Assembly: GCF_027409185.1 (NCBI RefSeq)
Contig: NC_084468.1
Location: forward strand, 104,408,001 to 104,472,000
DNA: 64,000 nucleotides
Direction of reading: 5' to 3'
From: Cynocephalus volans
Taxonomy: Eukaryota > Chordata > Mammalia > Dermoptera > Cynocephalidae
Below are positions 22,335 through 31,530 of this stretch, in pieces (the first letter of the stretch is position 1; each line of letters begins with the position of its first letter). A model generated the notes under the pieces. It searched no databases, was not told the origin of the DNA, and saw nothing but the letters and a program-made list of their open reading frames with translations. Position numbers and translations under genes: made by a program.

Positions 22335-22515
22335 CCCCATCATTTTCAAAGACTTGGTAGTGGACAGGTGCATCAGAATCACAGGAGTTTTTAAAAAATT
22401 CCTAGTCCTATTTTCAGAGATTCTGATCTAATAGATCGACAGTGGAGATTAAATATGTGAAAATTTTTAAGTTTTTCAGGTGATCCTGATTTTCAGCTAG
22501 GTCTGGGAATCACTG
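22335..22515 (+). mobile_element. MER5-type hAT transposon remnant
   Basis: Order of motifs: GGTGCATCAGAATCACAGGAG, TTCAGAGATTCTGATCTAAT, TCAGGTGATCCTGATTTTCA and TCTGGGAATCACTG. This is the usual MER5A/B pattern, plus orientation. Confidence 0.68.
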
Positions 22516-22519
22516 ACAG

Positions 22520-23103
22520 TGTAGACAAATATAATACAATTGTTTAACTTAGTACATCATTTGTTTTCTATCATATTATTCAAAGTGGTATGTATTGGGA
22601 AATATCCACACCCAGAGAGGAGGACTGGGATGTTATCTATCACAATCAGAATGGTGATTATTTCTGGATTGTGAGTTTATGGAAATATTTATTTTGCACT
22701 TGCTTTCCTTATTTCTAAGATTTTTTGGTTAAGAATGTATTACTTTTATAAAAATAGATGTTACAAGGAAATTATTCACAACCAGTACAAGATTTTAGAC
22801 GACCATGCAGCCCATGTTAGTTTATCAAATGTGAAAATGATGACAAAAACAAAACTATACAAACTATTGATGCATATGTCACATATATATACATATTTTT
22901 TAAAGGAGAGGCTGCTTCTAAAGCCATGCGGGAACAATATTTTTCTGCTTTAAAAAATGTTGCAAATTCTTTTAGAATACCAATAAATGTATATCTTAGA
23001 GAATGTAAAACAAAGCAAATCCTAATTAGCTTTTACCTCTTTTTGTTTTGGCAAGAATGGACATATAACAATGTTTACATATGAAAGGAATAATCAGTAA
23101 CCT
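22520..23103. other. DNA downstream of FABP2, nothing recognised
   Basis: AT-rich, no gene seen. It may include additional FABP2 3' UTR if the nearest AATAAA is not the one used. Confidence 0.4.
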
Positions 23104-23109
23104 TTTATT
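23104..23109 (-). terminator. Candidate FABP2 polyadenylation signal
   Basis: AATAAA on the minus strand, about 85 bases after the FABP2 stop codon. It is the first canonical hexamer in the 3' direction. Use is not shown by sequence alone. Confidence 0.42.
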
Positions 23110-23191
23110 GATGGGGAAGAAAAAAATAGTTCTGGTACAAAATAGATCTTCCATCTAATTTGTATTCTGGGCTGTGTTTCAAGAACAATGC

Positions 23192-23242
23192 TCAATCCTT
23201 TTTAAAGATTCTCTTGGCTTCTACTCCTTCATACATATAAGT
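23192..23242 (-). CDS. FABP2: FABP2 exon 4 (coding part)
   Basis: Encodes TYMYEGVEAKRIFKKD and the TGA stop (23,192-23,194). The acceptor is AACTTTCAG|. The exon is too short for a simple open-frame search and was found by homology and splice sites. Confidence 0.96.
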   Translation of the reverse strand, partial: TYMYEGVEAKRIFKKD

Positions 23243-26200
23243 CTGAAAGTTGTTAACAAACAAAAGAATTTGCCATTAACATTTCAGTCTAAATTAAGAA
23301 AAATATTCATATTATTATAATTTTGAATGAATGTATACTGTTTATTCCTTGTACTTGATAGCAATATTTTATACAGATATAGGATACATCCATTAAAAAC
23401 ACATTTTGGTTTGCAGTTTACATTTTTAGTCAAAATAGGCATTGATGTATTTGAGATATATATATATGCTATCTTCAATAAATAGGCTTAAAATATCTGT
23501 ATTTTTAGAATCAGTAAGATTTATGAGAAAAGAAATAACAGTCTATTTAGTAAAGATATAACTCAGTAACGGCAAAAAAATGTTGTTTATAACTATTTTT
23601 ATCTTTGGAAACTAGTTATAAATCTTTTCACAACTCACCTGGACTAGTTCACCACCTATAATTTCTCGGACAGTATTCAGTTCATTTCCATTGTCTAACC
23701 GTTTGAATTTTCCAACAAATTTATTTCCCTCCAGGATCCAGGCACCCTAAGTAATAAAAACAACAACAACAATAAGGCATTTATTAGGCTCTTACACATG
23801 TCATGCACTATGCTGAGTTCTGTAGACCCACTTTTTCATTTAATCTTTATGGTGAGTGACCCTATGAAGTAGTTACTGTTATCTCCACTTTACAGATGAG
23901 GAAATTGTAAAATGCATAGACTAATTCAGCCAAAGTCACATAGCCAGCATTGAACCTAGGCTATAGGGCTCTAGAGTATGTGTTGATAACCATTATGCTC
24001 ATCTCCCTTGATAATTTCCATATGTTGAATTTTAAGACAGATGAGCAAGTCTTTTTTCTAAATCTTTTAGTTAATAAGATTGTCCTAAATTTAGTCATGG
24101 TTCGAGTTAGTTTCATGGACAGGCTAACAACCCTGTGCTTGTTTTAATTTTTGTGACTGTGGTAATAAAGAATGGCATAATTGATAAAACATTGAAAAGT
24201 TAAGCTGTCATTGCAACCGTATGTTATTTAATTAGAAAAATTTTGAGGCTAAAAAAAGTTTTAAAAAGTTGGTTGAAAATGAAAACTTCCTAAAATTTTT
24301 TTATCTTAAATATGAAAAGGTACATTACCAATGACCTACAATGTAGCATTAGACCTTTCCATTTGGTTACTCACTTATTCATTAATTTATTCATGTATTT
24401 TATTATTTCAATACATTTATTAAATGGCTATTTTGTTTAATTATGTAACTCTCAAAGCTTTTGTTGCTTTCGGATATGTAAATTTGAGAACACTGAGCTT
24501 TAAATTTTTTAATGAATAGATCTATACTCAGTCATTAGAAAGATATTTTTCTAATTCTCATTGTTCAATCTAGTTTTTTCACAGATGTGTGTGAAAAGGA
24601 AAACATTGCATTTAAATACTCTGCCAAATTGTGCAATATATAATGTGGACAAACTTTATTGGCTTCTTCAATAAATGAAGGAGACCTGCATTAATTAAAC
24701 TATCTAATGATATAAAACAGAGATTGTTTTAGTATTGGAAAGTAAAATCAAGAATGCACTGCTTATAAAAAAATTTCTTACGCTGAGTTCAGTTCCATCT
24801 GCTAGCGTGTAATTAAAGGTGACACCAAGTTCAAAAACAATTTCAATGTTTCGAAAAGTGCTTGATTCTTTGACTGTGAATTTATTTCCTTCTTGTGTAA
24901 TTATCAGTTTCAAATTGTCATGAGCTGCAAGCTTCCTTTTCACCATATTAATACCTGAAAAAGGAAAGAGATAGGAGAAAATAAAGTCAAAATGCCATAG
25001 AAAGTGTTTATTTTTCCAAGTTCTTATTTATTTATTTGTTTATTTTTATTTTGAGGGTGGGGAAGAAAACTCAATAGCATTGCCTTTGCACAGAGCATTC
25101 AGATTGCTTCTGTAGAAAAAGTTCAAGCCCAATCAGATAAGATTAAGTTTTTGTTTCAGTGTTACGTAAATAAAATTCTGTCAAATGAAGAATTAAAAGG
25201 TATATTTATAGATTTATGAGGACAGAACTTTAATTCTGCATATACAGTATTCTTTTTTTTAAAAATGCCCCTTTGCTTTGTATAATGGCTTTTAAAATTT
25301 GAACTTCATAATTCTCCTTGCTTTTTGTGGCATTTTCTTCTTTTTTATACAGATTCACTCACTGAATTTTTGTGGCATTTCTGATTGACACAAAAATGAG
25401 AAAACTTAGCAAATTATATAGCAAAATTAATTATTATAAGAATGAACAGATTCCATAAATTTAAACTTGGAATCCCTAAACTGTAGATATAATTGATGCA
25501 GATTTTTATTTTGGGGGAATTACACAAATTTGTTTGCCCATCTTGTATAGTGTATGGGCTACCAGAGTATTGATAGTTTTATAAATCAGTTAAATTAAAA
25601 CCTCCATACAGGTGATGGTAGTCAACATTGTACCCCCAAAATATGTATAATTAATTATGCTTCAATTAAAAAAAAAAAAACCTCCAAAGAAAGTAGATAG
25701 CTTCTTGAAATTATTCCCAAATAATCTCAGAAGGAATTAAGTCAGAGGAAATGAGAAATCTAATTTATCCCAAGCTGTGAATTTTGATAGAACTCCTTTT
25801 CATTACTTTATTATATAGTCTTTGCTTTTCTATCCCCTAGAATTCAATGTTTTAAAATCTGGAAGTTATCATTACACAATGTCACTTTCTTACTCTAAAC
25901 AAAAACATTCAGTTTTCAATGATACAGGTACAATCAGCGGTTAAAGAGTGAAGGAAACATATCTGGATCTTTTTGTGTGTTTTAGAGGACAGTACCAAAA
26001 GAATCTTTCCTTCCACTTAGTGAGACAGTGTATTCTTCCTAATGTAAGAAGTCAGAGTGTAGTTTCCCTACTCTAAACCATCCCACCTTCTGGATCCTTA
26101 CCACTACTTCAGGAGCCATTCCCTAACACCAGAGATTTAAGAGTTAGAAAGAAAAATGTCTGTGATAAAGGAAAGAATGAGCCACTAAGCAATGAAATTC

Positions 26201-26271
26201 TTACCCATTTTTTCCATGAATTTGTCATAGTTCTCACTACGGTCTACCTTCCAACTACCATCAAACGCCAT
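23192..26271 (-). CDS. FABP2: Intestinal fatty-acid-binding protein (FABP2), complete, four exons
   Basis: Cytosolic lipid chaperone of the enterocyte; a ten-stranded beta-barrel that binds one long-chain fatty acid. The coding sequence is join of complement 26,205-26,271, 24,782-24,954, 23,639-23,746 and 23,192-23,242 (67+173+108+51 = 399 nt), giving 132 residues and stop, exactly the family length. All introns are GT/AG, in phases 1, 0 and 0, as in other FABP genes. The N-terminus reads MAFDGSWKVDRSENYDKF, the FABP signature. Arg107 of the precursor (Arg106 in mature numbering, in NTVREII), which binds the fatty-acid carboxylate in known FABP2, is present, as is the C-terminal AKRIFKKD. No frameshift or early stop is seen. 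FABP2 was chosen over other FABPs because of near identity to human FABP2 as remembered. PDE5A follows on the right in the same orientation, as in human 4q26. Confidence 0.97.
23639..23746 (-). CDS. FABP2: FABP2 exon 3
   Basis: 36 codons, beginning GAWILEGNKF and ending GGELVQ. The acceptor is TTACTTAG| and the donor is CAG|GTGAG. It includes NTVREII with the ligand-binding arginine. Confidence 0.96.
23765..24005 (-). mobile_element. MIR SINE in FABP2 intron 2
   Basis: Reverse MIR pattern: TTATTAGGCTCTTACACATG, CATTTAATCTTTATGG, CACTTTACAGATGAGGAAAT, CAAAGTCACATAGCCAGCAT and AACCATTATGCTCATC. The rest of intron 2 (to 24,781) and intron 1 (24,955-26,204) show no clear young repeat. Confidence 0.66.
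24782..24954 (-). CDS. FABP2: FABP2 exon 2
   Basis: Completes codon 23 and encodes through residue 80 (...ADGTELS). The acceptor is TTTTTCAG| and the donor is AGC|GTAAG. The 173-nt length equals the usual FABP second exon. Codon 55 (24,857-24,859) is ACT, threonine, the position of the human Ala54Thr polymorphism. Confidence 0.96.
26205..26271 (-). CDS. FABP2: FABP2 exon 1 (coding part)
   Basis: Encodes residues 1-22 and the first base of codon 23. The ATG is at 26,269-26,271 and the donor is G|GTAAG (26,200-26,204). It contains the GSWKVDRSENYDKF signature at residues 5-18. Confidence 0.96.
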
Positions 26272-26329
26272 GATCTCAGTTGAGTCACCCTCTAGGTAAT
26301 CAGAGGTTCATGTCTGTCCTTAAGAGAGA

Positions 26330-26338
26330 ATTTATTCT
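26330..26338 (-). promoter_or_regulatory. Candidate FABP2 TATA-like box
   Basis: The minus strand reads AGAATAAAT about 60 bases upstream of the ATG. Its position fits a start site around 26,300-26,310. It is a weak match and other AT-rich words are nearby. Confidence 0.4.
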
Positions 26339-26374
26339 ATTTCTTATCGTAAAACCAACATCATAGTGTGATGT

Positions 26375-26390
26375 GGAAGTTTAAAGTTCA
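26375..26390 (-). promoter_or_regulatory. DR1 (HNF4-type) element upstream of FABP2
   Basis: The minus strand reads TGAACTTTAAACTTCC, two AACTT-containing half sites spaced as a DR1. It matches, with one substitution, the intestinal element described in the rat Fabp2 promoter (TGAACTTTGAACTT), which binds HNF4 and ARP-1. It sits about 45 bases upstream of the TATA-like box, a plausible position. This supports enterocyte expression, by inference. Confidence 0.62.
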
Positions 26391-26399
26391 AGAGATCAC

Positions 26400-28017
26400 C
26401 TAACTTAACTCTAATGTGAAGCCACTCTAGTTTCTCTTTCCATAAATTCCTTAGATCTTCTTCTGAAATTCAACTGAATTAAAACATGATAAGCATACCT
26501 ACCCTGCCTTAAACTACAATTTGCATGCATATTTATTTCAGGTATTAGAATTCATTCTGTCTGAAGACAGTTTTTCTATAAAAAACTTTTTTGTTATAAG
26601 TTCAAAGTGCACACTATATTGGAGCTAACATAATTACATATTACATACTGTAGTAATTATATAACAACATCTATCAGATAACATCTGGGAAATGAGACTA
26701 TTAATGACGTATCCCTTTTTCACAATTGCAATTACCTTGTAAAGTAAGACTGTATGGTCAAATACAGTTGAAAAATTAAAGTTAATATGATTATTCAGAT
26801 TGAAAATTTATTTTCTAGCATGTCCTTTTGCATTGTGTTTAGGGTTCCCAGGAGTTTGGATAAGTATCCTTGCACCTCTTACAGTGCATGACACACAGTA
26901 CGTACTCAATAGATACTTGTTTTGATCTTGCATGGTAAATAGCCCACTGAGAAAATTTTCCAGAGGTAAAAATGTGGCTGGATAACATAAAAACTCTCAT
27001 AAGAGAAGAATTAGCTTTAAACGTGCCAATATGCAAAAAGAACTAAAGTCACACATTAGCTATACCATTAATTAAAACCATTTCTTTGTTTTATTCTGAC
27101 TTCCTCTCACCCCCAAACCTGGTAGAGTCAGAAGACATTGCTCAAAATGTATTTAAGATGGGGGTATAGAGGGTGGCTAGAAAGGTAGAAAGAAAAGGTC
27201 ACCACATCTCTCTCTTCTCAACTGCAGGTTTCCAGCCTGGAGCAAATCCGAGCTGGGGAAGGAAAACACTGTGAAGTCCAGAGTTTTGATTATTAACTAG
27301 TCTTAAGATGTTAATTATTAAAAAGACTATTATTGTGACTGAATGTGATCAGAGAAAATCTTACTAACTTAAAGTCAGCAGAGAAGCTATAGTGGCTGCC
27401 CAAGATTTCACTCAGGGTCAGGGGAAGATGTATCTAACAAATTTGAACAGTACATTGGGGAATAGAATCACATTTTAAAATTTTGACTCTGTGCATTAGT
27501 TACCACTCTTTCAGTGGAGTTCCCCACTTCTTATCAGGTATACACATTAAGAAGCAAATGGCCTTCTACTAGCTCTACTATTTCATTAAAAAAGAAAAAG
27601 ACATCAGAACACACCCACACACCCACAGGAGTAGGGGAGAAAGGTCATAATAAAGGGAAGTTGTTTATGTTCATAACTTTAGCGTTATTTTAAAAACTGG
27701 CTACATTGTCTGTTTTCCTCTCTTTTGCCAAAGATAGTGAAAACTTCATCATTTGGGAACGATTAACCTAGTATACTTTCAACTTGGAGCAAAGTAGAAA
27801 AGCTTATGGTTACTCTAAAGCAAAGGACTGAATAGTCTCTCAGGTAATTCACTTATGGTGATTCATGAATTTAGAAAGCTAAGTTCACAAATTTAATGAT
27901 AGATCTAAACTTTCTAGACTAGAAAAATAGGTGTATCTGGTTACTGAAATAAAAATGTGGGTAATGAAAAGAACAGGTGTTTTATTATTATCTTTACTAT
28001 TATAATTATTATTATTA
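26400..28017. other. Upstream region of FABP2, no gene recognised
   Basis: AT-rich single-copy-like DNA. Small AT microsatellite at 27,980-28,017. No repeat family or coding exon was identified. Further FABP2 control elements may lie here but none can be named. Confidence 0.45.
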
Positions 28018-28105
28018 GTAGCTAGCCAGTATGGAGATCTGAACCCTTGACCTTGGTGTTACAACACCACTCTCTAACCAACTGAGCTAACCACCCAACC
28101 AAGAA
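28018..28105 (-). mobile_element. tRNA-Ile-derived SINE, monomer
   Basis: The minus strand begins TGGTTGGGTGGTTAGCTCAG (A box), then TTGGTTAGAGAGTGGTG, AACACCAAGGTCAAGGGTTC (B box) and AGATCTCCATACTGGCTAGC. It keeps the general tRNA-Ile order with a single arm. The target duplication was not resolved. Confidence 0.86.
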
Positions 28106-28129
28106 CATGTGTTTTTTTTTAGAAACAAA

Positions 28130-28330
28130 ATGACTTGGTTTTCAATATTGCCTGCAACATCCATTACTCTGCAAGACCTTGGTCAGATTATTCATCCTCC
28201 CTGAGCCTCAATATCCTCACTTATAAAATGAAGATAATAATAATAATACTTGATATATAGGGTTTTATGAACAAATTGTATAAAGCACCCACCTGAGTAA
28301 CTGGTAGATATCAGGTACACAATAAACCTT
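28130..28330 (+). mobile_element. MIR SINE
   Basis: GCAAGACCTTGGTCAGATTA, CCTCCCTGAGCCTCAATATCC, TCACTTATAAAATGAAGATAA and a tail around GATATCAGGTACACAATAAA. Confidence 0.63.
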
Positions 28331-28334
28331 AGTT

Positions 28335-30156
28335 TCTCTCCTCATTCCCTGAGAAAGGAAATTCAACAGCAACAACAATGTCTTAGAAGCATCCCAAGTC
28401 TCAAGCCACTTTGATATTTTGTGAAGAAAATCCATGGCTTCCTGGTGTTTATTAGAAATTCACCTAAAAAGTTATTCAAGTATTTTGTGACTAGTGATCA
28501 ACTTGGGACCTGGTATGCCTTGGATTTCCTGTTAAGGATAGCACAGTGCTATTGCACCTTCTGTGAATACATCTTTTCATAGTGTAATCTCATAGCAATT
28601 GAAATAAATGTGCCTGACTCAAACAGGAAGATGGGGAGGAAAAAACTAGAATGGCTTTTTACCATCGTTTACCTAACAGTGCCTTCCAAACATGACCAAA
28701 CATGACCTTTGTCTCATGGATGCTTTAAGGTTCTCTGAAGGAGTGGAATAGAAGCAGTTGAAAGCAAATAACACTTGGACTCACACAAACCTGCTAACAG
28801 AATGGGCTCGTTAAACTTTTAGTCTTTCATTTATCAGTGTCAATGACCTAATTTAAAGTCAGTTAGGAAATTTCTGTTATCTCTGTAGAGTGGCAGCATT
28901 CTATTTTTTTAAATGCCCAGTTCACATTTTTAATATTACACTTTTCCTTCTCCGGCTTCCCAACTCTGTAGTGCCCCAATTCTTATCAATTACCTGCACT
29001 CCATCTAGAAAAGGTTATATAGAACCTATGCGCCAGTTTCCCTACATATGTTTCCTACTGATACAACTGATCTAACCAGGTGGGAGGCAGACCTAACCAT
29101 TTATTTTCTGCTTTGATAATACTAGAAGACTTAGAGTACTGTAGAGTTTGGAAAAGTAAGTGGATTAAGTGTGTGTGTACAAGTGGGTGCAGATGCTATG
29201 GACATAGAGTTATACTCTCTCTGGGCTCTGCAGTCCATGTCATTCACTGAGTGGTCTGGAAGAAGTGGAAATCAGCAGAAACCCTTGATGATCCCTATTC
29301 CATCCCTCCAAGAGAAGGTACAAACCACATTCCTTAACATGACTTAACAAAGCTGCTACTTACAACTTCAATCTTTTTCCATTCCTTACTGCATACTTCT
29401 AGTGTTAAACATTTGCTGTCCCCAGTTCCCTGAATATTCATGCTCTGTTGCTTCAGGTCCCAGCTTGGTCACTGATTGCTTTTGGTCACTGATTGAATTA
29501 CCGAGAGTGAGTCAGGTAATCTTCCTTTTCTCAGGTGTAATGACCTTCTAAAGGTCTCAGTGTAGCTCATAAAAGATGAAAGCAGCTAATTCATGATAAC
29601 CAGGTGGATACTATTATCATGAAGTCCAGAGACATCATTAGCAAGGGCAATAGGATGTTAAAAGCTCGTCACAAAGGAGTAGCTCTCTAGGGATCCCAGA
29701 AATCCCATTATGCTGTTGTAAAACAGGAGAAGGAAGTGTCTTTCTAGAGTAGTTTTTTTATATATCATTAATGGTAAGTAGCATTTTAAGGCATTTTCTA
29801 ATCACCTCGGAATTTATGGATCTTGTTTTTTGATTCCAAGTTGTTTAGCTTTCATAGAAAAATAGAGGCCTCTATTAAGGCCATATAAGAGAATGATTTC
29901 AGGGACAGATGGAAGGAGTAACAGGAAGATCTTAAGGTTACTGTCAAATCCCTGGTAGTGAATAAAAAATGAGGGAGAATTCTAAAGGTTGCCAACCGAG
30001 TTTACTGCATTCCGTTTTAATGATTAGCTTCTTAATTTTGGGAATATTAAGACCCGTTTAATTATGTTTTAGATTTTGTACCTGAGATGGCTGGTTGGTT
30101 TTCTTCCAAAAAGACTATAGAGGTACAGAGGTGCACAGGAGGACATCTATCATATA
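28335..30156. other. Intergenic DNA, nothing recognised
   Basis: Neither a coding exon nor a confident repeat was found. Confidence 0.5.
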
Positions 30157-30161
30157 ATGGT

Positions 30162-30214
30162 TGTAGAGCTAGGGCTAGGGTCTGTGAGCTCCAAACCCTA
30201 GCACTAGCACTACA
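30162..30214. repeat. Short palindrome of the LTR terminus (left inversion breakpoint)
   Basis: About 27 bp of reversed LTR 3' end (TGTAGAGCTAGGGCTAGGGT...) meet about 26 bp of forward LTR 3' end (...CTAGCACTAGCACTACA) around a central GAGCTC at 30,186-30,191. The forward half runs directly into the primer-binding site. A matching inverted duplication lies at the right breakpoint near 36,690-36,725. Confidence 0.75.
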
Positions 30215-30216
30215 AT

Positions 30217-30234
30217 TGGCATAGTAAGAGCAGG
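30217..30234 (+). other. Probable retroviral primer-binding site (tRNA-Leu-like)
   Basis: TGGCATAGTAAGAGCAGG lies three bases after the LTR CA end. Its position and the TGGCAT start fit the tRNA-Leu primer typical of ERV-L; it is mutated. Confidence 0.5.
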
Positions 30235-30265
30235 ATTCTGAGCAGGTACAGGTGCCAAGAAGCCC

Positions 30266-31381
30266 TTGGAGAAGGAGGAAATGTGGCTACTTTTGAACAT
30301 GTGCCTTGTGGCCACTTTCCTATTGACCGGGATCTGGTTGCTGCTCACTGCACTGCAAAGCAGCATAGACCAGGCACTACAGCAGAGAGCCCGTTGGGAG
30401 GGGGAGGAAATGTGGCTGTCCTTGAGCATGTGGTGCCCAGTGGCCACTTTTCTGCTGACCGGAGCCTGGCTGCTTCTCACTGTGCTGCAAACTGATAGAG
30501 AGCTGAAGAAGAAAGCAGAGGTGTTGGAAGCACGGACAGTTATCCTGGAGGATGATGTGCAGCGACTGGCCACTCCTGCTTCTCACACCAGGGAAGACGA
30601 CAAACCCAGTGGTGACTTGGGGGAGACTGTGTGTCCCCAGGTACGACCTGTTGTGCATCAGAAAATGAAGCACGAGCAGCCTATGGGACCAGGTGGGCAA
30701 CTAGTGGGCAATCCACAGGTGACCCAATTTACCACCTATGTCCTGTATACCCAGGTTGAATTGGTTGACTTGGAGAAACAGGAGGAGACTCTAGCTGCTT
30801 GGCTGTTGTGGTTATAGGACCTAGGGGTGGATAGTGTGGTATGCTCTGGTGAGGAAATGGAAAAATTGGCCTCCATCACCATGCACCCATCCCTGAGGCA
30901 GTCGCTGCAGAATAGCTGTAGATATGCACAAGGGCCAGGTAATCACTCCTTAATGGAATGGGTGAGTGCAGCTGCTCGAATTGTGTGGGCAAATGCTGGA
31001 GAACTGCCCGAGATTGTGAATGAATGGCAAATGTATGCTGAGTTGGTCCAAATCATTTGGGAGCTGGGGATGTGGCAGTCCATGTTTAATGTGAACAGTT
31101 GTGGCCCGGACAATGAAAATTTTACAGACAGCATGAGAGACATAGTGTTGCGGATTGCCCTGTCAATGTCCTTTGGGTCACTGATGGCCATACTGACCCC
31201 ATACATTGGTCGTCCTGTATGTGATGTAACGACCATGATAGCCAGCTTGGGTGAAATGGAGGATAGGAGACAAGCAAAGGGGTCTGAAAGGTGGCTAAGA
31301 CCAAACCTCCAAGAAATACTCAGGATTTTATCCCAAAGGGACCAAGCAAGACTAGCCATAAGCAGATGTAGCTTGACTTGA
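30266..31381 (+). pseudogene. ERV-L gag remnant
   Basis: Two open stretches in the same frame (30,266-30,814 and 30,818-31,378) are separated by one TAG (30,815-30,817). The frame ends at TGA 31,379-31,381 and shifts after that. The first ATG is at 30,281. Contents: two hydrophobic segments (residues around 8-30 and 51-75 of the open frame), a charged heptad-like stretch (about 75-105), then ERV-L gag capsid-like text around 30,830-31,330 with ITMHPSLRQSLQN, GPGNHSLMEW and MIASLGEMEDRRQ. Assigned to ERV-L gag from family memory. Defects: internal stop, terminal frameshift, L1 insertion downstream. It could not make a complete polyprotein. Confidence 0.85.
30275..30496 (+). repeat. In-frame 129-bp tandem duplication in gag
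   Basis: GAGGAAATGTGGCT begins copies at 30,275 and 30,404, 129 bp (43 codons) apart. Each copy encodes EEMW, then VATFLLTG, WLLLT and LQ at matching positions. The first copy lacks one codon within the block. The result is a doubled hydrophobic segment. The copies differ at many third positions, so the duplication is old. Confidence 0.8.
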
Positions 31382-31530
31382 TTGCAGCAGGGGTTGATAA
31401 AAAGAAAATTGACCAGCAGCCACATGTGGTCCTGTTTGTCTTGTGGCAGCAATTGCGCCGTGAACAGCGTTTCACCAAAGGTCCAGAAACAGGTAGCAAG
31501 GTACGTTCAGTGGATTTAAAGGATTTTTTT

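Noticed and set aside
30266-31381. Two long open frames as a possible new membrane protein gene
   Set aside because: The text downstream is ERV-L gag-like, a stop splits the frame, and it sits between retroviral LTRs after a primer-binding site.
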